From contig NZ_JBPAXY010000006.1 in the NCBI RefSeq assembly GCF_050897975.1, forward strand, positions 124,001 to 188,000: a DNA stretch of 64,000 bases, in the 5' to 3' direction. The DNA comes from Pseudooceanicola sp050897975. Its GTDB lineage: Bacteria > Pseudomonadota > Alphaproteobacteria > Rhodobacterales > Rhodobacteraceae. Below the pieces are notes generated by a model. The model had not been told where the DNA came from. It made no database searches and saw only the letters and a list, made by a program, of their open reading frames with translations. Shown here one piece after another: positions 26,448 to 35,199 of the stretch (the first letter of the stretch is position 1; each line of letters starts with the position of its first letter). The translations under genes and the position numbers were made by a program.

Positions 26448-26920
26448 GCGGCGGCCTCCTGTCGGGATTGCGGGACGTGGGGCGTGGCGCTCCAGATCAT
26501 CAGGACCTCGGGCAGGGCCTCGTCATTGCCGCGCCCGTCGCTGTAGCCCATGGTGACGAATCCCTCGGCGGCGTAGAAGCGGCGGGCGGCGTGGTTGTCC
26601 TGGGCGGTCCAGATCGACAGGGCCGCCTGACTGGCCTTGGCGCGGTGCAGCAGCGCCCGGCCCATGCCTGCCCGGCGGGCGCGGGCATGGACGTAAAGGG
26701 CGTGGATCTGCTGCTCGCGCTGCGCCAGAAAGGCCGCCGGGCCCCGGCTGTCGCGGATCAGCCAGACCGTATCGCGCCGCACCAGCCGCGCCAGCAGCCG
26801 CAGGTCGGCCAGGGCCGTGCGGGCGCGCGGATGGCCCGGTGCGCGGGTATGCGACCAAAGCACCCGGGCCAGCCCCGGAACGTCACGCAGCCGGGCGCGG
26901 GTAAGGCGCGGCGCGCTCAT
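26444..26920 (-). CDS. GNAT-family N-acetyltransferase between ycjX and ycjF
   Basis: A 158-residue acetyltransferase: RLTRARLRDVPGLARVLW at the N-terminus, the beta-4 strand and acetyl-CoA loop HALYVHARARRAGMGRALL, and NHAARRFYAAEGFVTM near the end. The start at 26920 overlaps the ycjX stop and its stop overlaps the ycjF start, so all three genes are translationally coupled. An acetyltransferase placed inside this pair suggests that it works with them, perhaps by modifying a protein or cell-envelope amine, but no substrate is known. Confidence 0.85.
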   Translation of the reverse strand: MSAPRLTRARLRDVPGLARVLWSHTRAPGHPRARTALADLRLLARLVRRDTVWLIRDSRGPAAFLAQREQQIHALYVHARARRAGMGRALLHRAKASQAALSIWTAQDNHAARRFYAAEGFVTMGYSDGRGNDEALPEVLMIWSATPHVPQSRQEAAA

Positions 26921-28362
26921 AGCCTGTCCCCCAGCAGGAACTGCGCGGCACGGTCCAGCCGGATATGCGGCGGCCCTTCGCCGGGTTTCAGCATCAGGGG
27001 CGCGGGCTGGAAATTCATGATGCGATAGTCGCCGTCCAGCCATTTGTCGCCCGCCTGAAAGCCCCGGGTGATGCGGGTCGGATCCTCGGGCAGGTCGCCG
27101 GGATAGAAGGCCGCCTCGCGCCCGTCCGCCAGGCGCCCGCGGACGCAGTCGAGCTGTCGGCCCTCGTGCGTCAGCGTCTCTTCCACCGTGGTGCGCAGCG
27201 CGGCCAGCGACATCGAGGCGGTGCTGGCGCCGGCGAAATCGGCGCGCGAGACGGCGCGGGCCAGCAGCGTGTCCAACACCGCCGTCAGCCGGGGGTGCTG
27301 GCTGTGGTGCAGGTGGTCGGCCTTGGTGGCGGCGAAGAGGATCTTTTCCACCCGCTTGCCGAAGAGGAACTGGGTCAGCCAGGCGTTGCGACCGGGGCGG
27401 AAGGCGGACAGGATCGCCTCCATCCCGCGGCCCAGATCGTCCACGGCCTCGGGGCCTGCGTGGATTGCCGACAGGGCATCCACCAGCACCACCTGGCGGT
27501 CGATGCGGGCGAAATGCTCGGTGAAGAAGGGTTTGACGACCCGGGCCTTATAGGCCTCGAACCGCCGTTCCATCTCGCGCCAAAGGCCCTTGCGGGCGGG
27601 GCGGTCCTGCGGTGGCAGGGGGGCGAAGGTCAGCACGGGCGAGCCCGCCAGGTCGCCGGGCAGCAGGAAGCGGCCCGGGGTGACGTCCGAGAGGCCCTGC
27701 ACCCGCGCCTCGGTCAGATAGTCGGTATAGAGCCGGGCCAGAGCCTGGGCGGCGGGTTCGTCGAAGCCCGCGTCGGGGTCGGCCGCCCGCGCCGCCGATA
27801 GAAAGCCCTGCGCATAGGGGCGTTTCGCCATCCGGGCCAGCAGATCGGCGGACCACTGGGCATAGGTCTTGTCCATCAGCCCCAGATCCAGCAGCCATTC
27901 GCCGGGGTAATCCACGATATCCAGATGGAAGGTGCGCGGCCCCGTCACGCCCCCCAGAAGCCCGGTGGGCCGCACCCGGAACGACAGGCGCAGTTCCGAG
28001 ATCGAGCGGGTGCTTTCGGGCCAGTGCGGCGTGGGGCCGGTCAGCGCCGCCAGGTGGTCCTCGTAGTCGAACCGGGGCAGGGTGTCGTCGGGCTGGGGTT
28101 GCAGATAGGTGGCCAGGATCCGCCCCTCGGCCTGGGCGGCGAGGCCCGTCATCCGGGCGCGGTTCAGCAGGTTGGCCACCAGCGAGGTGATGAAGACCGT
28201 CTTGCCCGCCCGTGCCATGCCGGTGATGCCAAGGCGCAGCGAGGGTTCCAGGAAGGTGGCCGAGAAACTGTCCGACGCCGCCTCGACCTGGCGCGACAGC
28301 CCGTCAGCCAGAGAGGTGATGCCGAATTGCGTACCGTATCGGTCGTATATGCGGGATGCCAC
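26917..28362 (-). CDS. ycjX: YcjX family P-loop GTPase-like protein (DUF463)
   Basis: A 481-residue protein of the DUF463/YcjX family. The P-loop GMARAGKT sits at residues 48-55 and FHLDIVDYPGEWLLDLGLMD resembles a switch region (DYPG). KADHLHH serves as a G4-like motif. The start is GTG 28362, chosen because AGAGGA lies about 9 bases upstream and the protein opening MASRIYDRYG is family-like. It is divergent from truA. In enterobacteria the homologue is stress-induced with ycjF; a nucleotide-dependent role at the membrane is likely, but its biochemistry is unsettled. Confidence 0.9.
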   Translation of the reverse strand: MASRIYDRYGTQFGITSLADGLSRQVEAASDSFSATFLEPSLRLGITGMARAGKTVFITSLVANLLNRARMTGLAAQAEGRILATYLQPQPDDTLPRFDYEDHLAALTGPTPHWPESTRSISELRLSFRVRPTGLLGGVTGPRTFHLDIVDYPGEWLLDLGLMDKTYAQWSADLLARMAKRPYAQGFLSAARAADPDAGFDEPAAQALARLYTDYLTEARVQGLSDVTPGRFLLPGDLAGSPVLTFAPLPPQDRPARKGLWREMERRFEAYKARVVKPFFTEHFARIDRQVVLVDALSAIHAGPEAVDDLGRGMEAILSAFRPGRNAWLTQFLFGKRVEKILFAATKADHLHHSQHPRLTAVLDTLLARAVSRADFAGASTASMSLAALRTTVEETLTHEGRQLDCVRGRLADGREAAFYPGDLPEDPTRITRGFQAGDKWLDGDYRIMNFQPAPLMLKPGEGPPHIRLDRAAQFLLGDRL

Positions 28363-28489
28363 GGTCTGTCCTCTTGCCTGCCCTGAAAGAGATAGAGGCG
28401 ACGGCGCGGCTTTCCAAGCGTTCCGGGACGGCGGTGTGCCGGGCGGCGGGGGATTGCGGGGGCGGGCCTGGATGGGCTAAGCGCCGGAT

Positions 28490-29257
28490 ATGCCGAGATT
28501 TGCGTTACAGGTCGAATATCATGGGGGCCCCTTTGCCGGTTGGCAGAGGCAGGCCGACGTGCCCTCGGTGCAGGGCGCCATCGAGGCGGCGCTGGCCCGG
28601 CTGGAGCCGGGGGCGCATACCATCGCCGCCGCAGGCCGCACCGATGCGGGGGTTCATGCGACGGGACAGGTGGCCCATTGCGACCTGACGCGCGACTGGG
28701 ATCCCTTCCGGCTCAGCGAGGCGCTGAACTATCATCTGAAGCCGCAGCCGGTGGCGATCCGGGCCTGTGCCCGGGTGGACGACGACTGGCATGCGCGGTT
28801 CTCGGCGCTGGAACGGCGCTATCTGTTCCGCCTGCTGGTGCGGCGCGCGCCCGCGACCTTCGAGGCCGGTCTGGTCTGGCAGGTGAAACAGCCGCTGTCG
28901 CTGGAGGCGATGCGGGCAGGGGCCGCGCATCTGCTGGGGCATCACGATTTCACCACCTTCCGCAGCTCGATCTGCCAGGCCGCCAGCCCGGTGAAGACCC
29001 TCGACGAGATCCGTATCGAGGCGGTCGAAGGCCCCTCTGGCCCCGAGTTCCGTTGCCACCTGCGCGCCCGTAGCTTCCTGCACAATCAGGTGCGCTCGAT
29101 CGTCGGCACCCTGGAACGGGTGGGGGCCGGGGCCTGGGCGCCCGAGGACGTGAAGACCGCGCTGGAGGCCCGCGACCGCGCCGCCTGCGGCCCGGTCTGC
29201 CCGCCCGAGGGGCTGTATCTGGCCGGGGTTGGCTACCCCGAGGATCCTTTCGCCTGA
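28490..29257 (+). CDS. truA: tRNA pseudouridine(38-40) synthase TruA
   Basis: A 255-residue enzyme that isomerises uridines 38-40 in the anticodon stem-loop. The catalytic motif AAGRTDAGVHATGQ contains Asp52, and ARSFLHNQVRSIVGTLERVG is the conserved C-terminal signature. The N-terminus VEYHGGPFAGWQRQ is typical. Its length is normal. It is divergent from ycjX with a 127-base gap. It is a standard housekeeping gene. Confidence 0.97.
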   Translation: MPRFALQVEYHGGPFAGWQRQADVPSVQGAIEAALARLEPGAHTIAAAGRTDAGVHATGQVAHCDLTRDWDPFRLSEALNYHLKPQPVAIRACARVDDDWHARFSALERRYLFRLLVRRAPATFEAGLVWQVKQPLSLEAMRAGAAHLLGHHDFTTFRSSICQAASPVKTLDEIRIEAVEGPSGPEFRCHLRARSFLHNQVRSIVGTLERVGAGAWAPEDVKTALEARDRAACGPVCPPEGLYLAGVGYPEDPFA

Positions 29258-29658
29258 GAACGGCAGCGCCGCGCGTGAGCGGTGCTCACGACGCCCCGCC
29301 CGCCGTCCCGTCAGGGCGGGTGGCAGCGGCAGTCGGCCATCCAGATCCCCGTGCTGGTGATGGCCCTCGATGGGGCAGATCGACCGGCACGGTGAAACAA
29401 TGCTCGGGGCTTCGCTTAATCGCAGTCTGCCAAACGACAGGCGGCGCAGCCTGTTTGCGCATCAGGCCTGGAGATCAGGTCGGATCCGTCGTCCTGTGCG
29501 AGGACCGGCCGTCCCCTGCCTGCCGCTTGGGCAGCCCTTTTGCCCCGGGGGCCTGTCGCTGCGCGCCCGCTGGTCTGCCCCTGCGCCTGGGGGGCGCGCG
29601 CCGTTGACAGCCGCGCCGGAAGGGCGTTGCCTTCGGGCGAAAGATCAAAGGAAGACCT
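29258..29658. other. Intergenic region, 401 bases, with a possible promoter
   Basis: No trustworthy gene is seen between truA and the oxygenase gene. TTGACA at 29604-29609, with TTGCCT 17 bases further on (29627-29632), is a plausible promoter for the downstream gene, whose ribosome site AAAGGAAG follows at 29647. A CCCGCC/GGGCGGG pair near 29300 may be a weak truA terminator without a T-run. Confidence 0.4.
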
Positions 29659-30624
29659 ATGAGCCTCGACGACAGCGCCGCCCCCGATTTCGCCATCCTC
29701 GACCTGGGCGCCTTTGCCGCCGCCGATGCCGCGGGCCGCGCCGCCATCGGCGCCGAGGTGGACCGCACCTGCCGCGAGACCGGTTTCCTGGCGGTCGGCA
29801 ACCACGGCGTGCCCGAGGCGGTGATCGCCGGCCTCTGGTCCAAGCTGACCGCCTTCTTCGACCTGCCCGCCGAAGAAAAGCAGGGCCTGAAACCCGCCCC
29901 CGGCGATCCCTACGGCTATCTCGGCCCGGGGACCGAGGCCCTGGCCAGGTCGCGCGGCGAGGACACGCCCCCCGACCTGAAGGAAAGCTTCAACGGCGGC
30001 CCCCAGGTCGTGCCCGAGGGCGAAACCGACCCCCAGGCCCTGGCCTTCTGCTATGCCCCCACCCCCTGGCCCGACGCCCCCGAGGGCTTTCGCGAGGCCT
30101 GGGTGGCCTATTACGCCGAAATGGTGCGCCTGGCCGAGCGGATCATGGAGGTCTTCGCCGTGGCCTTGGGCCTGCCGCAGGACCATTTCGCGCCGATGAT
30201 CGACGCCCCGATCAGCGGGATGCGGGCACTGAACTACCCCGCCCAGGAGGTGGCCCCGCAAGAGGGCCAGCTGCGCGCCGGGGCGCATACGGACTATGGC
30301 TCGCTGACGATCCTGCTGCCCGAACCGGGCTCGCGCGGGCTCGAGATCCTGACGCCCGAGGGCACATGGCGGGGCATTCCGCCGGTCGAGGGGGCCTTCG
30401 TGATCAATATCGGCGATCTGATGACCCTGTGGACCGGGGGCGACTGGGTTTCGACCCTGCACCGGGTGGTGACGCCCCCCGACTGGGCGACGCGGCGGCG
30501 CATGTCGATTGCGTTTTTCCACCAGCCCAACTGGCACGCCGAGGTGAAACCGCTGACCGGCGAAGGCGAGACGGTGCTGTCGGGGCCGTATTTGATGGGG
30601 AAATTTGCGGCGGCGAATGGGTGA
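29659..30624 (+). CDS. 2-oxoglutarate/Fe(II) oxygenase, isopenicillin-N-synthase-like
   Basis: A 321-residue dioxygenase. The N-terminal DIOX_N region has TCRETGFLAVGNHGVPE, and the catalytic core carries His210-x-Asp212 (AHTDYGSLTILL), His268 (STLHRVV) and the 2-oxoglutarate-binding Arg281-x-Ser283 (RMSIAFF). All iron and co-substrate ligands are present. This family hydroxylates or desaturates small molecules; the member type is widespread in bacteria without an assigned substrate. It stands alone, just before an AT-richer gene with a different base composition. Confidence 0.92.
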   Translation: MSLDDSAAPDFAILDLGAFAAADAAGRAAIGAEVDRTCRETGFLAVGNHGVPEAVIAGLWSKLTAFFDLPAEEKQGLKPAPGDPYGYLGPGTEALARSRGEDTPPDLKESFNGGPQVVPEGETDPQALAFCYAPTPWPDAPEGFREAWVAYYAEMVRLAERIMEVFAVALGLPQDHFAPMIDAPISGMRALNYPAQEVAPQEGQLRAGAHTDYGSLTILLPEPGSRGLEILTPEGTWRGIPPVEGAFVINIGDLMTLWTGGDWVSTLHRVVTPPDWATRRRMSIAFFHQPNWHAEVKPLTGEGETVLSGPYLMGKFAAANG

Positions 30625-30742
30625 GGGGGCCTTGGGCTCTCTTTCACAACTCGTTTGGGACCAAGATAGGTGGCTGTAAAGTCGAGCTATTGGCTAAAGA
30701 AAACAACTTGCCGTGACTCACCAACTGAACGAACATCGGACC

Positions 30743-32347
30743 ATGTCGAGAACACCAATCGCCATTGCCTCAACTCTTGCGGTCGGCCTGTGTGGTACAC
30801 CTGCCTTCTCTGGAGATGATCTTCAGTGGGCAGGCTGCGCGGGCGGTGACGTTCGAGGTGGAAAAGTAATGGGCGACCTTCACTCGACGCTGGGCCATAG
30901 CCTCAAATGTGTATTGAAGACGGATTCTTCTCCAAGGGTGGAATGGAGAGGGGTGAATGACACCCTGATAGAGGCTTCCGAAGCGCAGGGATTGTTGTCT
31001 GAGGTCTTTCAAGCGGGAAGAATGACGTCCTCCGAGAAGCGCATGTTGCAATCTATTCTGGCGCTTCGCGGAGACTACAATGGACTCATTGACGGAGATT
31101 GGGGAAGGCGAAGCGAAACAGCCTTGCGTCATGCCGTGGATAAGGATTTCGGGGGTGGGGATCCGCTAAACTGGCAGATCGCATCTATGCTCTTCGATTT
31201 TTTGGACGCTGTTGACGAAAACGGCTGGTCTATTCGGCCCGTTGCTCCGTTAGCAATTGCGATGTGGTTTCCTGAGAAGTTACTTATTTTGCGGGATCGG
31301 GACGGTGCATTTGAAGAGTGGCGTTCGGCAGATGATAGGGTCTCGGTTTCATTTCTGGATCTTCAAGACTATGAAGTCGTGGAAGCGCACTTACATCTTT
31401 TTGGTATGTCGGGACAGTCAAAGGAACCATATACTGTTCGCGGAGACACAAGGTGGGTGACCAGTGTCGTCACCCCATATGTTACAGGCTACTTGCGCAG
31501 TGACCTGATATCAGGAACGTGGTCGACGGTACTGATCTTTACCGATGCCGAAATGAAGGGCGAGATGGCGCTGATGTCCGGTAGTATCCGAGCCGGGCGT
31601 GGCTATGATGTTGTGCCCCCTGATCGTGGCTATCTTATGCAAAGCTTCGAAGCCTATCTCTCTGCTTTGGCGGAAATTAATGTCGAAAAGGAACCAGTTG
31701 CTAGACCTGACCAAGGACGAACGCCCGAGGGGGCAGAAGAAGGCAGTAGCGGGACTGCCTTTTATGTGACCTCGGATGCGATAGCACTGACAAATGCCCA
31801 TGTTGTGGAAGGTTGCGACCGTATCTCTCTGGATCGCAACCCCGCCCGAATTCTTGCGATGAGCAGTGCTTTCGACCTTGCCGCGCTGCAACGTGTCGAC
31901 CAGAAACGCACTGCCTTTCTAGCTTTTGCACCTGAGGATGTCCGTCTCAATGCTGATGTTACGATCGCGGGATATCCCCTTCACGGATTGCTTGGAGGCA
32001 TCAATATAAGTCGTGGAAGCGTTTCGTCTCTAAAAGGTCTTCATGGGGATGAAATGACGATTCAGATTTCTGCCCCAGTGCAACCCGGAAACAGTGGCGG
32101 GCCAATGGTTGACAAGTTTGGCAATGTGGTCGGTGTCGTCGTGTCCAAGCTTAATGCAAAGGCTATCGCGGAGGTTACGGGAGATATCGCTCAGAACGTC
32201 AATTTCGCGATTCGTGGATCAATCGCTCAGGTGTTCCTTAGCGCTAATTCTGTTCATTACGATTTTGGAGGCGTCGAGCAGGCCTTGGGGCCGGAAGATG
32301 CTGCTTCAAAATTGGAGGCTGCCACTGTTCTGGTGGAGTGCAACTAG
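30743..32347 (+). CDS. Exported trypsin-like serine protease with peptidoglycan-binding-like region
   Basis: A 534-residue protein. A signal peptide spans MSRTPIAIASTLAVGLCGTP up to about AFS-GD. Around residues 95-130, SILALRGDYNGLIDGDWG is the repeat pattern of a peptidoglycan-binding-like domain, also seen in caseinolytic proteins. The C-terminal ~200 residues are an S1 protease with His353 (TNAHVVEG), Asp378 (SAFDLAA) and Ser451 (QPGNSGGPMV). GTG 30713 is an alternative start, but ATG 30743 gives the signal peptide directly. Base composition is much lower in GC (52% in one hand-counted 60-base line against 65% in a neighbouring gene) and codon use is unlike its neighbours, which suggests acquisition by transfer. 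Confidence 0.87.
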   Translation: MSRTPIAIASTLAVGLCGTPAFSGDDLQWAGCAGGDVRGGKVMGDLHSTLGHSLKCVLKTDSSPRVEWRGVNDTLIEASEAQGLLSEVFQAGRMTSSEKRMLQSILALRGDYNGLIDGDWGRRSETALRHAVDKDFGGGDPLNWQIASMLFDFLDAVDENGWSIRPVAPLAIAMWFPEKLLILRDRDGAFEEWRSADDRVSVSFLDLQDYEVVEAHLHLFGMSGQSKEPYTVRGDTRWVTSVVTPYVTGYLRSDLISGTWSTVLIFTDAEMKGEMALMSGSIRAGRGYDVVPPDRGYLMQSFEAYLSALAEINVEKEPVARPDQGRTPEGAEEGSSGTAFYVTSDAIALTNAHVVEGCDRISLDRNPARILAMSSAFDLAALQRVDQKRTAFLAFAPEDVRLNADVTIAGYPLHGLLGGINISRGSVSSLKGLHGDEMTIQISAPVQPGNSGGPMVDKFGNVVGVVVSKLNAKAIAEVTGDIAQNVNFAIRGSIAQVFLSANSVHYDFGGVEQALGPEDAASKLEAATVLVECN

Positions 32348-32405
32348 GCTAGTGGCGCAATTCTCAGAGCTTGGTCATACGCCGTTACCCGCTTTGCTCC
32401 CCCCC

Positions 32406-32894
32406 TCACCCCGCCCAGCTCCGCAACTCCCGCAGCTGCGGGGTCTTCTTCGCCTGGTGCTCGGCCATCCGGCCCATCAGGCGGTCCAGGGCGGCGATCA
32501 CCTCGAAGATATGCGGGCCCTTGTTCAGCATGACGCACTCGGCGCGGGCGGCAATGCGCGCCTCGCCGGCAAAGAAGCCATCGGGGGCGGGGGGCTGGTA
32601 GGGGGCGCCCTGGGCGGCGGCCAGAAGGGCGCGGGTGGCCTCCAGCGTTGGCAGGACGCGGGATTCGGCGCGACCCAGCGAGGATAGCCCGGCCTGCATC
32701 AGCCGCCATTGCAGGGGGCGGATGTCGTGCTGGCGCAGGGCCAGATACTGGGCGAAATTCTCGGCCGAGGGGGCAAAGCCCGGCGCCTCGATCCAGCCCT
32801 GCCAGCGCGCGGCGATCGGGGCGGCGCCCGACAGGATCTGCGCGCGCAGCCTGTCGACCTCGGTCAGAAGGGATGCAAGATTCGGGGTGTCCAT
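32406..32894 (-). CDS. Pyruvate-kinase-like remnant lacking the catalytic barrel
   Basis: A 162-residue frame. Residues 1-112 resemble the N-terminal extension of a class of long alphaproteobacterial pyruvate kinases (YLALRQHDIRPLQWRLMQAG, LSSLGRAE). Residues 117-162 resemble their C-terminal end (RAECVMLNKGPHIFEVI, HQAKKTPQLRELRSW). The roughly 350-400 residues between, which hold the TIM barrel and active site, are absent, with the join in frame near residue 113. The product cannot be a kinase. This rests on motif memory, so the remnant reading is an inference; a conserved small protein of unknown role is the alternative. It is convergent with the low-GC protease gene. Confidence 0.6.
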   Translation of the reverse strand: MDTPNLASLLTEVDRLRAQILSGAAPIAARWQGWIEAPGFAPSAENFAQYLALRQHDIRPLQWRLMQAGLSSLGRAESRVLPTLEATRALLAAAQGAPYQPPAPDGFFAGEARIAARAECVMLNKGPHIFEVIAALDRLMGRMAEHQAKKTPQLRELRSWAG

Positions 32895-33011
32895 GGGGGG
32901 TCCTCCGCTGCCTCTACTCGCGCTAGGCGCCGGGTGTGACAGGGGAATGACAGGACGGGGGTGGGCGACCTTCGGCCGCAGCCGGGGCCCCGCCTTGCCC
33001 GCGCCGGATGC

Positions 33012-33046
33012 AAAACGGCCCCGGAGGCAGAGCACCCGGGGCCGTT
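33012..33046 (-). terminator. Rho-independent terminator of the DegT aminotransferase gene
   Basis: AACGGCCCCGG and CCGGGGCCGTT form an 11-bp stem. On the minus strand the stem is followed by TTTTG, directly after the aminotransferase stop. Confidence 0.85.
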
Positions 33047-33067
33047 GATCGGATCTGTCGGGGCCGC

Positions 33068-34288
33068 CTATTCGGCGGCGTGCGTCACTTCCGCTTCGCC
33101 CATCACATCCTGGGCCGCGCCGGTCAGGGCGTCGGCGATCATGTCGCATTCGGCCAGCGTCAGGCGGGCGGGCAGGCGGCAGTCACAGGCGCGCATCAGC
33201 ATGGCGCGGGTGGCGGGCAGCTCGGGCAGATCCTCGATGAACTGCCAGTTCCAGAAGGCGCGGGCATTGTCGGCGGACATGCCGAAGACCTGCACCTTGA
33301 CGCCGCGTTTGGCTGCCGCGTCCTGGAAGGCGCGGGTCTGGTCGTCGCTCAGGCCCACGAGGTTGAATTGCAGGCTGTCGGGGGCGCGCTCTTCGGGGGC
33401 CAGCTTCTCGGGCACCTCGATCCAGGGGCTGGCGCTGATCGCGGCGGCGGTGTGGTCGTGGTTGCGGCGGCCATCGCGGACACGGCGGGCCACTTCGGGC
33501 AGCTGGCTGCGGGCGATGGTGGCCGACATGTTCGACAGGCGCAGGTTGTAAAGCGGCAGCTTGTTCTGCCAGCGCTCCAGCGCCTCGATCAGGTCGTTCG
33601 AGTTCTCGCCGTGGCGCGCTTTGTGCTTCTTCCACATATGCTCGTAGGCGCCCGACATGATGATGGCGCGGGCCACCAGGTCGGCGTCATCGGTGATCAG
33701 GATGCCACCCTCGCCGGAGTTGACCAGCTTGTAGCTTTGGAACGAGAAGCAGCCGATCTTGCCGATGGTGCCGATGTTCTTGCCGTGCCAGGTCGTGCCC
33801 AGCGAGTGGGCCGCATCCTCGACCACCGGGATCCCGGCGGCGTCACACAGCGCCATGATCGCATCCATGTCCGAGGTATGGCCGCGCATGTGCGAGATGA
33901 TCACGGCCTGCACTGTCGGCAGCTTGGCTTTGAAATCTTCGATGTCGATGCGGTAGTTCGTGCCCACTTCGCAGAGCACCGGCTGGCAATCGGCATGGAC
34001 GATCGACGAGGGCACGGCGGCGAAGGTAAAGCCCGGGATCATCACGCGGGCGCCGCGCGGCAGGTCCAGGGCCTTCAGCGACAGGAACAGCGCGGCAGAG
34101 CAGGACGAGACGGCGAGGGCGTATTTGGTGCCCATCATCTCGGCAAACTCGGTCTCAAGCAGGGTGACCGGGGCGTTCTCGGGGGCGGTATAGCGGAACA
34201 GGTCTCCGGACGAGAGCAGACGCTCGATCTCGGCGCGGGCGGCTTCGGGGATCGCTTCGGCGTCGTAAACATTCGGCGGCAGAGTCAT
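33068..34288 (-). CDS. DegT/DnrJ/EryC1/StrS-family aminotransferase
   Basis: A 406-residue PLP enzyme. The Schiff-base lysine is Lys187 in FSFQSYKLVNSGEGG; Asp158 in VVEDAAHSLG contacts the pyridine nitrogen; PGFTFAAVPSSI and the N-terminal GTKYALAVSSCSAALFLSL are family landmarks. Such enzymes usually aminate keto-sugars for surface polysaccharides or antibiotics, but no sugar genes adjoin it, so its substrate is open. ATG 34288 (MTLPPNVYD) and ATG 34312 (MIFRKAED) are both possible starts; neither has a strong ribosome site. It is monocistronic with its own terminator. Confidence 0.9.
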   Translation of the reverse strand: MTLPPNVYDAEAIPEAARAEIERLLSSGDLFRYTAPENAPVTLLETEFAEMMGTKYALAVSSCSAALFLSLKALDLPRGARVMIPGFTFAAVPSSIVHADCQPVLCEVGTNYRIDIEDFKAKLPTVQAVIISHMRGHTSDMDAIMALCDAAGIPVVEDAAHSLGTTWHGKNIGTIGKIGCFSFQSYKLVNSGEGGILITDDADLVARAIIMSGAYEHMWKKHKARHGENSNDLIEALERWQNKLPLYNLRLSNMSATIARSQLPEVARRVRDGRRNHDHTAAAISASPWIEVPEKLAPEERAPDSLQFNLVGLSDDQTRAFQDAAAKRGVKVQVFGMSADNARAFWNWQFIEDLPELPATRAMLMRACDCRLPARLTLAECDMIADALTGAAQDVMGEAEVTHAAE

Positions 34289-34437
34289 GTCTTCGGCTTT
34301 CCTGAAAATCATCTTCGGGAAATCTAACGGAAGCGTCGGGTGCCGCAAAGTGAAAAATATGTAACGGGTCGTCGCAGGCGGAAGGCCGGAGGGCCGATCG
34401 GGGGACGGCGTTCCGGTCTGTGGCCCCGCCGCCGGGC

Positions 34438-35088
34438 CTAGCCCTCCAGGATCAGCCGATTGCGCGCCTCCAGCAGCAGCTCGCCCGCCCGGGTCCTGGC
34501 GACCTCGTCGAAGCGGGTGCAGATGCCAGAGACGCACAGCGCGCCGCGCAACTCTCCGTCCGCAGAGCTGATCCGAACGGCCACCGCCGCGACCTCGGGG
34601 TTGCGCTCGCCCACCGAGACGAAGACCCGGTCGGGGGGGCTGTCCTCGGCGCTTAGCGCGTGGCCCGCCGCGCCCCGGTCGATGCTCAGCCGCGAGCCTT
34701 CGTCCAGGTGGTGGCGCACGGGATTCGGAGAGTTCTGCCGGTAAAGGCAGATCCGTTCCTCCTGTTCGCGCACGTAGTAAGAGGCGGTCTCTCCGGTCAG
34801 CTCGACCAGCTGGCGCAGTTCTGGCCGGACCTTCTCGCCCAGGTCGAACCGGCGCCGGAACAGCGCGCCCAGGCGCCAGACATTCGAGCCGAGCGCATAG
34901 CGCTTTGCCGGGTCGCGAACGATGAAACCAAACAGGATCAAAGAGTTGAGAAGGCGCGGCAGCGAGCTTTTCGAAATGCCGGTCTCTTGCGCGATCTCGC
35001 TCAGGCTGAGCGACATGCGGTCCTCCGAAAAGGCATCCAGGATCGACAGGGCCTTCTCGACAGCCTCGACACGTTGTCCGCTTTCCAT
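34438..35088 (-). CDS. IclR-family transcriptional regulator
   Basis: A 216-residue regulator. The winged HTH is at VEAVEKALSILDAFSEDRMS and EIAQETGISKSSLPRLLNSL, and the effector domain includes TGETASYYVREQEERICLYR and the C-terminal GELRGALCVSGICTRF. The start is 35088 (MESGQRVEAVE). It is divergent from the tripartite tricarboxylate transporter operon with 111 bases between starts, the usual place for a pathway-specific IclR repressor or activator. It is a little shorter than the usual ~250 residues. The inducer is probably the transported carboxylate or a product of the downstream enzymes. Confidence 0.9.
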   Translation of the reverse strand: MESGQRVEAVEKALSILDAFSEDRMSLSLSEIAQETGISKSSLPRLLNSLILFGFIVRDPAKRYALGSNVWRLGALFRRRFDLGEKVRPELRQLVELTGETASYYVREQEERICLYRQNSPNPVRHHLDEGSRLSIDRGAAGHALSAEDSPPDRVFVSVGERNPEVAAVAVRISSADGELRGALCVSGICTRFDEVARTRAGELLLEARNRLILEG

Positions 35089-35199
35089 GGCAATTGTTCC
35101 ACTAGATGAAAATCGAGTTTCGCACTGTGGACTTTCTTTTCCCGCCTGTCCAGTGTCCGAAGCGTCGACAGGGAGGCTGTCGAACGAGGAGGAAAGCTT

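Noticed and set aside
29370..30716. Plus-strand frame of 448 codons overlapping the 2-oxoglutarate oxygenase gene
   Set aside because: Arg/Pro-rich shadow frame; the oxygenase frame has all catalytic residues.
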